A stretch of DNA of 64,000 bases from an uncultured Pelagibacteraceae bacterium (GTDB lineage: Bacteria > Pseudomonadota > Alphaproteobacteria > Pelagibacterales > Pelagibacteraceae). The DNA lies in contig CACLZL010000002.1 in the NCBI GenBank assembly GCA_902611405.1, forward strand, positions 1 through 64,000, given 5' to 3'. Shown here piece by piece: positions 20,389 to 29,825 of this stretch (the stretch's first letter is position 1; every line of letters starts with the position of its first letter). The notes beneath the pieces are model-generated. The model ran no database searches. It saw nothing but the letters and a program-made list of their open reading frames with translations, and had not been told where the DNA came from. Both the position numbers and the translations under genes were made by a program.

Positions 20389-21245
20389 AATATTTAAATT
20401 ATTTTATACAATTTATTTTAACAATTTTATGTTTTATAATTTTTAAAATCCTCGGTCCAAATATTTCTTCAAGTTTAAGTGGGAAAATCTTTGAAAAAAT
20501 TGGACCCTATTTTAGATCAAAAAAAATAATACATTCAAATATTAAGAGGGCTATTCCAAACATCGAAATTAAAGAATTAATTAAGATGACTAATTTAATG
20601 TGGAATAACTACGGAAGAGTTTTTGCTGAATTTATGTTTATGAAGGATTTTAGATATGGAACACTTGCTCAAAATATTGAAATAGACGGTCAAGATATAC
20701 TACAAAATATAAAATCTAGTAACAAACAGGTTATCTTTATTTCGGGGCACTTAAGCAACTTTGAGCTCATGGCTATGCACTTAGAGAAGTCTGGAATTAA
20801 TTTATGTGCAATATACAGACCTTTAAATAATATTTTTTTGAATAGATTAATGGAAAGAATTAGAAAAAAATATATTTGTAAAAATCAAATTAAAAAGGGA
20901 ATTGGTGGATTAAAAAAATTGTTATTATTAAAAAATAAAAATTTATCTACAGCTTTAATGATTGATCAGAGAGTCTCAGAAGGAATTTTATCTAATTTTT
21001 TTAATGAAAAAGCATTAACAACTACAATACCTGCACAATTAGTAAAAAAATTTAATATACCAATTGTTCCTATATATATTGAAAGGAAAAGTGGACTAAA
21101 ATTCAAAATATCTGTTAATGAACCAATCTACTTTTCAAATGATACCTCTATAAAAATTATTACTGATGAACTTAATAAAACTCTTGAAAAAATGATAATT
21201 GAAAAACCTGATCAATGGATCTGGTCACATAATCGTTGGAAATAA
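20385..21245 (+). CDS. Lipid A biosynthesis acyltransferase (LpxL/HtrB-like)
   Basis: A 286-residue membrane-bound acyltransferase. The HX4(D/E) catalytic motif is HLSNFE (about residues 119-124), within IFISGHLSNFEL. The downstream IDQRVSEG and PIVPIYIER segments, and the C-terminal PDQWIWSHNRW, are hallmarks of LpxL/LpxM late acyltransferases. It adds a secondary acyl chain to Kdo-lipid IVA. It has a single N-terminal helix. It ends the envelope run ubiA-msbA-waaA-lpxK; the next gene is convergent after 3 nt. Confidence 0.9.
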   Translation: MKYLNYFIQFILTILCFIIFKILGPNISSSLSGKIFEKIGPYFRSKKIIHSNIKRAIPNIEIKELIKMTNLMWNNYGRVFAEFMFMKDFRYGTLAQNIEIDGQDILQNIKSSNKQVIFISGHLSNFELMAMHLEKSGINLCAIYRPLNNIFLNRLMERIRKKYICKNQIKKGIGGLKKLLLLKNKNLSTALMIDQRVSEGILSNFFNEKALTTTIPAQLVKKFNIPIVPIYIERKSGLKFKISVNEPIYFSNDTSIKIITDELNKTLEKMIIEKPDQWIWSHNRWK

Positions 21246-21248
21246 ATC

Positions 21249-21443
21249 TTATTTTTTATTCTGAATTTCTCTTTTTTTTGAAGCTTCCTTATAAGAATAA
21301 TAAGGTTCTTGTAGTTCAACATTCCAATAAGTCAGATTTTCTATATTAATTTTTTTTCCAGATACAGCACACTCAACATAATCTCCAACCTCAATAACTT
21401 TAAAATTATTTGGTAAATATTTTATTTTTGCTAATTTTTTCAT
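21249..21443 (-). CDS. DUF2093 family small protein
   Basis: A 64-residue protein. The open frame could extend upstream to 21506, but the start at MKKLAKIKYLP (ATG 21441-21443) is preferred. It matches the family N-terminus, and the longer version would overlap the divergent purD gene. The core reads KYLPNNFKVIEVGDYVECAV and then NLTYWNVELQEPY, matching the DUF2093 pattern KYLxGDFxVxxxGxYVxCAVTG...LRYWSVxxQExY. Function unknown; the family is common in alphaproteobacteria. Starts of this gene and purD are 24 nt apart. Confidence 0.75.
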   Translation of the reverse strand: MKKLAKIKYLPNNFKVIEVGDYVECAVSGKKINIENLTYWNVELQEPYYSYKEASKKREIQNKK

Positions 21444-21467
21444 TATTTTTAGTTTATATATTTCTAT

Positions 21468-22730
21468 ATGAAAATTGGAATAATAGGAAGTGGTGGTAGA
21501 GAACATGCAATTTGCTCAAGTTTAAAGAATTCTAATAAAATTAACAAATTATTTTGTTTTCCAGGAAATGCGGGAACAGAAGAAATAGCAGAAAACATAA
21601 ATATAGATTTAAATGATTTTGAAAGTATAAAAAATTTTATAATTAATAAAAAAATTGATTTAGTTGTGGTTGGTCCAGAACAACCTTTAGTAGATGGTTT
21701 AGTAGACTATTTAGAGAAATTTAAAATTAAAGTATTTGGGCCAAATAAATTAGCTTCACAATTGGAGGGTTCAAAAATATTTACTAAAAAACTTTGTGAG
21801 AAATATAATATTCCAACTGCGAAATTTGGGATTTTCCAAAATAAAAAAGATGCTAAAACATTCTTAAAAAATTCAAATTTCCCAACAGTAATTAAAGCTG
21901 ATAATCTTGCCGCTGGTAAAGGCGTCTATATTTGTAACGATGAAATAGAAAGTAATATTGCTGTAGATGAAATATTTAATGGAAAATTTGGTGACACAAA
22001 AAATTTATTAATAGAGGAATTTTTAAAAGGAGAAGAAATGAGCTTCTTTACTATTCATGATGGAAAAACATTTAAAAATTTTGAAACAGCACAAGATCAT
22101 AAGAGAGTTTTAGAGGGAGACAAAGGGAAAAATACAGGTGGAATGGGAGCTTATTCACCATCTAGATTAATAAATGAAAAACTTAAAAACAAAATAATAA
22201 ATAAAATAATAAAACCAACTCTAAAGGGTTTAAATCATATTGGAACTGAATATAAAGGTTTTTTATATACAGGTTTAATGATTGTTAATAATGAACCTTA
22301 TTTAATTGAGTACAATGTCAGAATGGGAGATCCTGAATGTCAAACTATATTGCCAAAATTAAAAACTAGTCTTAGTGATATAATTTTGGCTTGTTGTGAA
22401 AAAAAACTTAACAAAATAAATATTGAATGGCTCAATAAAAAAAGCTTGTGTGTCGTTCTATGCTCAAAGGGGTATCCTGATGCTTACAAAAAAAATGAAG
22501 AAATTCAAAATTTAAGTAAAATTAGAATTGAAGAAAATGAATTTATATTTCACGCAGGAACAAAAAAAAAAAATAAAAAGTTTTATGCAGTTGGAGGAAG
22601 AGTATTAAATTTTGTTTCAATTTCTGATGACTTCAGCTCAGCAAAAGAAAAGGTTGTTTCCAAACTAGAAAAGTTAAACTGGAACAGTGGTTTTTATAGA
22701 AAAGATATTGGGTATAAGGTCATTAAATAA
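21468..22730 (+). CDS. purD: Phosphoribosylamine-glycine ligase (GARS)
   Basis: A 420-residue ATP-grasp enzyme of de novo purine synthesis. It joins glycine to phosphoribosylamine. The N-terminus MKIGIIGSGGREHAI is diagnostic. The ATP-grasp loop LAAGKGVYI, the GEEMSFF segment, the family motif DHKRVLEGDKGKNTGGMGAYSPS (part of about residues 207-229) and RMGDPECQ are all intact. The last base of its stop is the first base of rsmD. Confidence 0.97.
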   Translation: MKIGIIGSGGREHAICSSLKNSNKINKLFCFPGNAGTEEIAENINIDLNDFESIKNFIINKKIDLVVVGPEQPLVDGLVDYLEKFKIKVFGPNKLASQLEGSKIFTKKLCEKYNIPTAKFGIFQNKKDAKTFLKNSNFPTVIKADNLAAGKGVYICNDEIESNIAVDEIFNGKFGDTKNLLIEEFLKGEEMSFFTIHDGKTFKNFETAQDHKRVLEGDKGKNTGGMGAYSPSRLINEKLKNKIINKIIKPTLKGLNHIGTEYKGFLYTGLMIVNNEPYLIEYNVRMGDPECQTILPKLKTSLSDIILACCEKKLNKINIEWLNKKSLCVVLCSKGYPDAYKKNEEIQNLSKIRIEENEFIFHAGTKKKNKKFYAVGGRVLNFVSISDDFSSAKEKVVSKLEKLNWNSGFYRKDIGYKVIK

Positions 22731-23293
22731 TGCGAATAATTGGAGGATCATTTAAAGGTAAAAAATTATTGCAACCCAATGATAACACGACTAGGCCATT
22801 AAAAGATCTGACAAAAGAATCTATATTTAATATAATTAATCATACAAAAAAATTTAATATCAATTTAAATTCCTCAGCTATTTTGGACATTTTTTCGGGA
22901 GTAGGGTCTTTTGGTGTTGAGTGTATATCTAGGGGTGCAAAAAATGTAGTTTTTGTTGAGAATTATATGAATGTTTTAACTATACTAAAAAAAAATCTTA
23001 TAAACTTAAAACATATCTCTAATTATGAAATAATAGAAAAAGATATTTACGATGAAAAAATATATTTAAATTTAAATAATAAATTTGATATTATTTTTTT
23101 AGACCCACCATACAAAGACAAAAAATTTGTTAGTATATTGTTAAAAATCAAAGAAAAAGAATTATTAACTCAAAATGGAGTCATTATTATTCATAGACAC
23201 AAAAATGAAAAAGACGTTTTTCCATCTATCATTAAAGTAATAGAAGAAAAAAAATATGGTATATCAAAAATAATTTTTGCAGTTTTAAATTAG
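22730..23293 (+). CDS. rsmD: 16S rRNA (guanine966-N2)-methyltransferase RsmD
   Basis: A 187-residue Rossmann methyltransferase. The N-terminus MRIIGGSFKGKKL with TRPLKDLTKESIFNII is typical. The SAM site is LDIFSGVGSFGVE, and the catalytic motif is LDPPY (about residues 124-128). It modifies G966 of 16S rRNA during 30S assembly. Its 3' end overlaps the convergent pgi gene by 9 nt. Confidence 0.93.
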   Translation: MRIIGGSFKGKKLLQPNDNTTRPLKDLTKESIFNIINHTKKFNINLNSSAILDIFSGVGSFGVECISRGAKNVVFVENYMNVLTILKKNLINLKHISNYEIIEKDIYDEKIYLNLNNKFDIIFLDPPYKDKKFVSILLKIKEKELLTQNGVIIIHRHKNEKDVFPSIIKVIEEKKYGISKIIFAVLN

Positions 23294-24439
23294 AAGTTTT
23301 GTTGTTTCATTCTTAATTAATTCAACTGCTGGCTGATTATAAGGATTTAATTTTAAACATTTTCCGAGAAGAATTGTCTCTAAAATAAAAAAACAAAATA
23401 GCTCTCCTAATGTTTTTTCATCCCTTTTTTTTATTTCAAAACTTCTAAAAGGTATTTTTTTTTTTTGAAAAATATGTTCTGTAGCTTTTTTTTGAGCATA
23501 AATAATATTTGATATATTTTTATTTTTTAAAAAATATTTACTCGCATGTATTCTATTATTATTAATTTTTTCAGATTTTTGATCATGAACATAAAAAAAA
23601 GTAAAAAAGTTATTTTTAAATCCATCAAGATAAAGTTGCATAGTACTGTGATTATCTTTTGGCATATTGGATATAACAGGAAGTAATCCTTTTTTTTTCT
23701 TTCCCAAACTCTCTGATAGTAGTTGTTGATACCATTTAAACAAACTTTCTGATTTTTCATCGTAATTTATAATTATTGAGTTGTATTTTTTGTTTTTGAT
23801 AAGTTGTAGAGTTGAACTTACATTTGAAACTAAAGCATTTATAAATTTTTTATTTTTAACCAAATAATCAAATTGTTTAAACTTTTTAGAGTTTAAGCCC
23901 ATTAGTTCTGCCGGCAACATACCAACTTCTGATAAAACTGAGTATCTACCTCCAATAAAATTATTATGATGAATAACATCAGCTTTTAACTTTTCGGCTA
24001 AATTAAAAAGAAAATTTTTTTTATTTTCTGTAATAAAAATATTTTTATCTTTTTTTTTAATTAAAATATTTGAATTAACAATAGTCTCAATAGTATTTCC
24101 TGATTTTGAAACTACTAAATTAACAAAATTTTTTTTAGAATTTTTAGTAGGATGAGGATTCAAATTATCGATAAAGTTAAAGTTTTTTTTAATTTTATAA
24201 TTTAGGAAATCATAAATGGTTTGGGAACCCAATATTGAACCACCCATACCAATTAATCTAAAATTATTTTTTTTTTTAAATTTTTTTATCAAATTTTTAT
24301 CAAATTGATTTTGATAATTTATACCTAAAGACTTAATAACTTCATTTTTCTCAACCAATATTGATTTTAAATTAAACTTGACCTTTTTATTTATTAGTTT
24401 CGTTTTGAAATTTTTAAAATTAATACCTTTAGTCAACAT
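23285..24439 (-). CDS. pgi: Glucose-6-phosphate isomerase, compact form
   Basis: A 384-residue phosphoglucose isomerase, much shorter than the ~550-residue E. coli enzyme. Core elements are present: GMGGSILGSQTI, the phosphate-binding SKSGNTIET, GGRYSVLSEVG, and the active-site His region DNHSTMQLYLDG. The C-terminal catalytic lysine region is NQPAVELIKNE. The N-terminal and insertion regions of the long form are missing. Many stretches are Lys/Asn runs, so divergence is high. It interconverts glucose-6-P and fructose-6-P. It shares one base with the upstream lipoprotein gene and is the last gene of the ileS operon. Confidence 0.88.
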   Translation of the reverse strand: MLTKGINFKNFKTKLINKKVKFNLKSILVEKNEVIKSLGINYQNQFDKNLIKKFKKKNNFRLIGMGGSILGSQTIYDFLNYKIKKNFNFIDNLNPHPTKNSKKNFVNLVVSKSGNTIETIVNSNILIKKKDKNIFITENKKNFLFNLAEKLKADVIHHNNFIGGRYSVLSEVGMLPAELMGLNSKKFKQFDYLVKNKKFINALVSNVSSTLQLIKNKKYNSIIINYDEKSESLFKWYQQLLSESLGKKKKGLLPVISNMPKDNHSTMQLYLDGFKNNFFTFFYVHDQKSEKINNNRIHASKYFLKNKNISNIIYAQKKATEHIFQKKKIPFRSFEIKKRDEKTLGELFCFFILETILLGKCLKLNPYNQPAVELIKNETTKLLI

Positions 24440-24753
24440 TAATTATTCTTGATTTTTTCTAAGACTATTTCTTCTAGCTGCTTATTTGAAGAATTAATAT
24501 TATTATTTTCTTGATCATTTTTTTGACTTGTAATTAATTTTTTAACATTTTCATTTTCATTAGACTGCGTTTCACTTGATTTTGGCATTGGTAATTCATT
24601 GTAATTTGGGGGCATTACTAGTGGTGATTTTTTTTCAACTAAAAACTCGTCATTATTATTATTTTTTTTGTTTGAAAAAGGATTTTCTACACCCCCACAT
24701 GACTGTAAAAACAAAAATAAAACAAATAAGTAAAACAATCTAGAATAATTCAT
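24439..24753 (-). CDS. Small lipoprotein, DUF3035/BamF-like
   Basis: A 104-residue lipoprotein. The signal helix (about residues 6-17) ends in a lipobox-like LQSCGG, which places the acylated cysteine near residue 19. A short segment, KSPLVMPPNYNELPMP (about 43-58), resembles the (A/S)PLxxPPxxxLRxP motif of DUF3035 proteins; one such protein in Caulobacter is called BamF, an accessory of the outer-membrane assembly complex. The rest is low-complexity Asn/Glu/Lys. It overlaps lspA by 4 nt, which is fitting as LspA is the lipoprotein signal peptidase. BamF function is inference. Confidence 0.6.
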   Translation of the reverse strand: MNYSRLFYLFVLFLFLQSCGGVENPFSNKKNNNNDEFLVEKKSPLVMPPNYNELPMPKSSETQSNENENVKKLITSQKNDQENNNINSSNKQLEEIVLEKIKNN

Positions 24754-25247
24754 TTATCTTTTACCTTATTAATATTAGTAAACTCTAGCAATATCATAAA
24801 AAATACACCGACTGTAATAAATATGTCAGCAACATTAAAAATAAACCAGTGAAATTGACCAACATGAAAGTCTATAAAATCAGGCACTGACCTATAAATT
24901 ACTCTATCGAAAAAATTTCCTAGTGCACCACCTAAAATCATTAAAAGTGAGTATTTTTTTAAACCTTCACTTTTAATTGTCATAAATATAATTACTAAAA
25001 TAATAATTAAAATTAATATCGTTAAAATGTTGTATAGTACAACCTGATCAAATGAGAATAGACCAAAAGCAATTCCTCTATTCCAAATTAATCTAAAATT
25101 TAAAAAGTTTGAAGAAAATATTTCCACACCAAATAATTTTTGGTCTAAATAAATTACATATATCTTAGAAAATCTGTCAAATAAAAAAATTAATGAAACT
25201 AATAATAAATTGATTAAAAATGGTTTTTTTAAACTCTTTGAAGTCAT
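24750..25247 (-). CDS. lspA: Lipoprotein signal peptidase (signal peptidase II)
   Basis: A membrane aspartyl protease that cleaves lipoprotein signal peptides. With the start at ATG 25245-25247 it is 165 residues; that start overlaps the ileS stop as ATGA, the usual spacing here. A start 18 nt further up is possible. Four helices are visible. Catalytic residues are in GGALGNFFDRVIYRSVPDFI (first Asp) and FNVADIFITVG (second Asp). The RGIAFGLF motif is also conserved. The ileS-lspA order is common in proteobacteria. Confidence 0.95.
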   Translation of the reverse strand: MTSKSLKKPFLINLLLVSLIFLFDRFSKIYVIYLDQKLFGVEIFSSNFLNFRLIWNRGIAFGLFSFDQVVLYNILTILILIIILVIIFMTIKSEGLKKYSLLMILGGALGNFFDRVIYRSVPDFIDFHVGQFHWFIFNVADIFITVGVFFMILLEFTNINKVKDK

Positions 25248-27961
25248 TGAGGGTGTCTTGAACAAGAAGTCTCATTTATTTTCCAGCAAACTGGACACTT
25301 TAAGCCTTTTGCTTTACTTGTAATTGCTGTTGTCTCAATATCATCTTTGTAATGAACTGATGCTTTTGATGTTATACAAAGTTCAGAAAAATCTATATTC
25401 TCCATCATTACTTTTAATTTTTTATTTATTTCAATTTTTAAATCTGCTTCTAAACTTGAGCCAATTTCTTTATTCGCTCTTTTTTCTTCAATACTTATAT
25501 TGCAAATATTCCTAATTTTAATCAACTCTACCCATTTTTCATTAATTTTTTCATTTTTAAATTTAGTAGGAATTTCTAAAAACTTTTCTAAGTGAATACT
25601 TTTTTGATCTTTATTTAATAATTTATAAATTTCTTCAGTTGTGAAAGATAATATTGGCGCGAACCACTTTAAAAGAGCATCAAGCACTATGTTAAGAACT
25701 TTTATTGTTGATTTTCTTTTTTTTGATTCCTTTTCATCGCAGTAAAGACTATCTTTTCTAATATCAAAATAAAAAGCAGACAAATCAACAGTACAAAAAT
25801 TTAGCAACTCTTTATATAAATTATGGAAATCATAATTCTTAAAATATTTTTTAAATTTATCATTTAATACAAAAATTTTATGCAACATGAACTGCTCAAG
25901 CTCAGGTAATTTAGTCAAATCTAATTCATTTAAATTTATATTAACGAAATTATCATTTATATTTCCTAGCAGGAATCTAAATGTATTTCTAATTTTTCTA
26001 TATGAGTCAGCATGTTGATCTAATATTGAGTAATCTATTCTTAAATCTTCAGCATAGTTTGATGATGCTACCCATATTCTTAAAATATCAGCACCATATT
26101 TTTTCAAGATGTCCTCTGGTGCAATTACATTTCCTAAAGATTTAGACATTTTCAAGCCTTTACCGTCTACAACAAATCCATGAGATAAAATTGTCTCAAA
26201 TGGAGCTTTGCCTCTAGTTCCACAAGATTCCAATAATGATGAATGAAACCAACCCCTATGTTGATCAGATCCCTCTAAATACATTGAAGCTGGCCATTTT
26301 AAGTCATCTCTTTTTTCTAAAACAAAAGAATGCGTGGAACCACTATCAAACCAAACCTCAACTATATCACTTAACTTTTCATAATCCTCAGCTTTATATT
26401 TTTTTCCTAAAAATCTTTGAGGTTCGTCTGAAAACCAACAATCTGAACCCTCTTTTTCATAAATTGTCGCTATATTTTCTATAACATCATCATCTACTAA
26501 AATTTGTTTAGTTTTTTTGTTAACAAAAATTGGAAGAGGTACTCCCCAAACTCTTTGTCGTGAAACACACCAATCAGGTCTTGTTTCAATCATTGATTTT
26601 AATCTTTCTTTTCCTTTGCTAGGATAAAAGGTGGTTTCATCAATAGCTTTTAATGCTTTATCTCTTAATTTATGACTTTCCATTGAAATAAACCATTGTG
26701 GTGTAGCTCTATGAACGAGTGGAGCCTTAGATCTCCATGAATGTGGGTAGGAGTGAACTAATTCACCATTAAATAATAAATTTTTTTGTTCTCTTAGTTT
26801 TTCAATTACAATTGGATTAGCTTTAAAAATATGAATTCCTTCAAATAATTTGACATTATTTGTATATTTTCCATCTCCATCAACTGTTTCTATGGCTTTT
26901 ATACCGTTATTTAAACATAAATTAAAATCATCAGGTCCATGACTTGGTGCACAGTGAACAATTCCAGTTCCCTGCTCAGTTGTCACAAATCTAGCTTCTA
27001 GCATTGGTATATCGTGATCATAACCAAGGTTTAAAAAAGGATGGCTACAAATTGTGTTCTTAAATTCTTTACCTTTAAATTTATTAATTTTTTTGTAATC
27101 TTTTAAGTCACACTCTTTAGCAACTGAATCTAATAAGGCATCTGCAATAACAATTTTTCTATTTTTAAAATCATTATCATCATTTACTTCTATTATGACA
27201 TAATCAAGAGACTCATTAAAAGCTAACGCTTTGTTAGCGGGAATAGTCCAAGGAGTCGTAGTCCAAATAACAATCTCCGTGCCAGCTAAATCCTGTAAAT
27301 CAGATGACTTAACTCTAAATGATGTATATATTGTATCTGATTTGTGATCTTGATATTCAACTTCTGCATCTGCCAAAGCCGTTTTTTCAACTGTTGACCA
27401 CAGAACTGGTTTAAAACCTTTATACAAACTTCCCTCTTTAAGAAATTTTCCAAGCTCTCTTACAATTTGAGCCTCAGCATCAAAACTCATCGTTGAGTAA
27501 TAATTTTCCCAATCCCCAACAACGCCTAGTCGCTTAAATTGGGATTTATGAACTTCAATCCATTTTTCAGCAAATACTCTACACTCTTTTCTGAACTCAA
27601 CTACAGGAACCTCATTTTTGTTTTTTTTATTTTTTTTATAAAGTTCTTCGATTTTCCATTCAATAGGTAAGCCATGACAATCCCATCCTGGAACATAAAT
27701 AGAATCTTTGCCATCCATTTGATGAAATTTTACAATAATGTCCTTCAAAATTTTATTGAGAGCAGTACCCATATGTATATTTCCGTTCGCGTATGGAGGT
27801 CCATCATGCAAAATGAATTTCTCATTGCCTTTACTTAAATTTCTTAATTCATTATAAAGATTTATTTTTTTCCAATATTCTAGAATTTCTGGTTCTTTAG
27901 TAGGTAGGTTAGCTTTCATGGAAAAAGCAGTTTTTGGCAGATTTATTAGTGATTTAGTCAT
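25244..27961 (-). CDS. ileS: Isoleucyl-tRNA synthetase
   Basis: A 905-residue class I aminoacyl-tRNA synthetase. HIGH appears as GNIHMGTALN (about residues 59-68) after HDGPPYANG, and KMSKS as LKMSKSLGN. The editing domain carries TTPWTIPANKALAF. CP and anticodon-binding domains are present, and the C-terminus ends with a zinc-finger-like CPVCW...SCSRHPQ. Length and layout match bacterial type 1 IleRS. Its start overlaps ribF by 4 nt. Confidence 0.98.
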   Translation of the reverse strand: MTKSLINLPKTAFSMKANLPTKEPEILEYWKKINLYNELRNLSKGNEKFILHDGPPYANGNIHMGTALNKILKDIIVKFHQMDGKDSIYVPGWDCHGLPIEWKIEELYKKNKKNKNEVPVVEFRKECRVFAEKWIEVHKSQFKRLGVVGDWENYYSTMSFDAEAQIVRELGKFLKEGSLYKGFKPVLWSTVEKTALADAEVEYQDHKSDTIYTSFRVKSSDLQDLAGTEIVIWTTTPWTIPANKALAFNESLDYVIIEVNDDNDFKNRKIVIADALLDSVAKECDLKDYKKINKFKGKEFKNTICSHPFLNLGYDHDIPMLEARFVTTEQGTGIVHCAPSHGPDDFNLCLNNGIKAIETVDGDGKYTNNVKLFEGIHIFKANPIVIEKLREQKNLLFNGELVHSYPHSWRSKAPLVHRATPQWFISMESHKLRDKALKAIDETTFYPSKGKERLKSMIETRPDWCVSRQRVWGVPLPIFVNKKTKQILVDDDVIENIATIYEKEGSDCWFSDEPQRFLGKKYKAEDYEKLSDIVEVWFDSGSTHSFVLEKRDDLKWPASMYLEGSDQHRGWFHSSLLESCGTRGKAPFETILSHGFVVDGKGLKMSKSLGNVIAPEDILKKYGADILRIWVASSNYAEDLRIDYSILDQHADSYRKIRNTFRFLLGNINDNFVNINLNELDLTKLPELEQFMLHKIFVLNDKFKKYFKNYDFHNLYKELLNFCTVDLSAFYFDIRKDSLYCDEKESKKRKSTIKVLNIVLDALLKWFAPILSFTTEEIYKLLNKDQKSIHLEKFLEIPTKFKNEKINEKWVELIKIRNICNISIEEKRANKEIGSSLEADLKIEINKKLKVMMENIDFSELCITSKASVHYKDDIETTAITSKAKGLKCPVCWKINETSCSRHPQ

Positions 27962-28881
27962 TTAGTCTTTTTTGCAATATTTAAATCTTTTTTTATTTGA
28001 GCTCTTAATTGATTAACATTTTTAAATTTTTTCTCTTTCCTTATAAACTTTATAAACTCTACTGATAAAAGCTTATTGTAAAGATTTCCAGAAAAATTAA
28101 ATAAATGAACTTCTAATAAGATTTTTTTTTGATTAAAAGTTGGTCTATATCCAAGATTAGCAATTCCTTTAATATATTTATTACTATTTTTCCTTAAAAC
28201 TTTAACGGCATAAACTCCTGGTTTAGCTAGAACATAATCTTTAATATCTATATTACAGGTCGGAAAACCAATTTTTTTTCCTAGTTGTCTTCCCTTTTTA
28301 ACAGTCCCTTGTATCGTCCAATTTCTGTTTAAAAGATTATTAGCTTTATCTAAAAAACCTTTTTCTAAAAGATTTCTTATTAAAGATGAGGAAACTGTCT
28401 TTTTACTTTTAATTAATGGTTCTGGTTTAACAACTTTATATTTAAATGATTTCTCATATTTTTTTAATAAATGAACATTTCCTTCTCTTTTATTTCCAAA
28501 TCTAAAATTGTTGCTTACAAAAATAAATTTAGAATTTAATTTTTTATTCAAAATTTGAATTATAAAATCTAGAGCTTTAATTTTTGAAAATTTTTTATCA
28601 AATTTTTTTGTTATTACAAAATCTACTTTTAAATTACTTAATAATTTAATTTTTTGATGAATATTTGAAAGTCTAAAATTTTTTAATTTTTTATTAAAAA
28701 ACATTTTTGGCATTGGATCAAAATTAACAACACCAATTCTTAATTTATATTTTTTCTTATATAACTGTGCTAATTGGAATAATTTTTGATGACCTAAATG
28801 TAAACCATCAAAATTACCAATTAAAATAATTGATCCTTTGTATATTTTTTGAATATTAAAATTTGTGTAATGTTTCACCAT
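27958..28881 (-). CDS. ribF: Bifunctional riboflavin kinase / FAD synthetase
   Basis: A 307-residue protein with two domains. The N-terminal FMN adenylyltransferase has GNFDGLHLGHQKL (about residues 22-34). The C-terminal riboflavin kinase has GRQLGKKIGFPTCNI (about 200-214). It turns riboflavin into FMN and FAD. It overlaps both neighbours by a few bases. ribF-ileS-lspA is a widespread bacterial order. Confidence 0.95.
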   Translation of the reverse strand: MVKHYTNFNIQKIYKGSIILIGNFDGLHLGHQKLFQLAQLYKKKYKLRIGVVNFDPMPKMFFNKKLKNFRLSNIHQKIKLLSNLKVDFVITKKFDKKFSKIKALDFIIQILNKKLNSKFIFVSNNFRFGNKREGNVHLLKKYEKSFKYKVVKPEPLIKSKKTVSSSLIRNLLEKGFLDKANNLLNRNWTIQGTVKKGRQLGKKIGFPTCNIDIKDYVLAKPGVYAVKVLRKNSNKYIKGIANLGYRPTFNQKKILLEVHLFNFSGNLYNKLLSVEFIKFIRKEKKFKNVNQLRAQIKKDLNIAKKTK

Positions 28882-29693
28882 TTTAATTCTGATTGTATAT
28901 AATTAACTATTGCTTCATACTCTTTTGCAACATTTTGAATACCTTTATTTTTAATTTCATCCCTGTGTATTCCATTGCTAATTAGTAAAGAATCGTAATT
29001 TAAAAGATTTGCACCCCTGATATCAGTATTTAAATTATCACCAATCGCTAATATTTTTTTTTTATTATTATCAACCGATTGATTATAGACTTCTGGGTAC
29101 GGTTTTCCAAAATAAACTACCTCTCCACCCATTTTTTCAAAAACCATAGCAACTGAACCTGCACATAATTCTCTCACACTACCACGATCAACAATCAGAT
29201 CTGGATTTGTACAAATCATTTTTTTGTTTAGGTGTTTTTCAAGTAAACTTTTATAATAAACCAAATCCTTATCATGATCATCAAACAATCCAGTACATAA
29301 TAAATATTCACTATCAATAATATTCTCACACTTATTTTTCTCAAATAAATTAAATAAATCAAAATCTCTGGGGGGACCTATATGATAAAATTTTTTTGAA
29401 ATATAAAAATTTTTTAAATAATTTAATGCAGCTTCACCCGATGTAAACACATGGTCTCTTATCTCCTTATCCATTCCCATTTTTTGTAAAAAATTTCTAA
29501 CAGTTTCATTTGGTCTAGGCGCATTGGTTAAAAGTACAAACATTTTCTTATTTTTTAAAAGTTCATTTAAAACAGCTATTGCCTTTCCATGAAGATTAAT
29601 CCCATTGTGAATAACACCCCATAAGTCTATGTAAAAAAGATCATAGTCATCAGCTATCGATTGTAAGCCATTTAAATCTAAATTTTTGGTCAT
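28875..29693 (-). CDS. HAD-IIA family sugar-phosphatase-like hydrolase
   Basis: A 272-residue HAD protein of the NagD/PGP-like IIA class. Motif I is FYIDLWGVIHNG (about residues 20-31), where the first Asp is the nucleophile and the second position is Trp-Gly rather than DGV. Motif II is LLTNAPRP, motif III FGKPYPEVY, and motif IV AIGDNLNTDIRGA. The DLWGVIHNG variant is typical of the alphaproteobacterial subgroup. The substrate is unknown. It heads the ribF-ileS operon and is divergent from groES over a 132-nt spacer. Confidence 0.8.
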   Translation of the reverse strand: MTKNLDLNGLQSIADDYDLFYIDLWGVIHNGINLHGKAIAVLNELLKNKKMFVLLTNAPRPNETVRNFLQKMGMDKEIRDHVFTSGEAALNYLKNFYISKKFYHIGPPRDFDLFNLFEKNKCENIIDSEYLLCTGLFDDHDKDLVYYKSLLEKHLNKKMICTNPDLIVDRGSVRELCAGSVAMVFEKMGGEVVYFGKPYPEVYNQSVDNNKKKILAIGDNLNTDIRGANLLNYDSLLISNGIHRDEIKNKGIQNVAKEYEAIVNYIQSELKW

Positions 29694-29760
29694 ATTTTAA
29701 GGTATAAACCATAAAATCACGAATTTACTAGCAATATTAATACTCTAATGAGTTTCTCAT

Positions 29761-29788
29761 CTTGAAATAGGCGGTGAAATATCTATAT
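29761..29788 (+). promoter_or_regulatory. Putative heat-shock (sigma-32-type) promoter of groES-groEL
   Basis: CTTGAAA at 29761-29767 and CTATAT at 29783-29788 are separated by 15 nt, 37 nt before the groES ATG. This resembles the sigma-32 consensus (CTTGAAA ... CCCCATNT), with a weaker -10 side. The same pair with identical spacing precedes hsp20 (52868-52895). No CIRCE dyad is present in the spacer. Confidence 0.6.
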
Positions 29789-29825
29789 GAAGCTCATATT
29801 TATAAAGATTTATTAAGGAGAATTT

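Noticed and set aside
21444..21506. N-terminal extension of the DUF2093 protein
   Set aside because: It would overlap purD and does not match the family; start 21443 chosen.
29694..29825. CIRCE-type HrcA operator before groES
   Set aside because: No TTAGCACTC-N9-GAGTGCTAA pattern; only a 4-bp ACTC/GAGT dyad is present, too short to support it.
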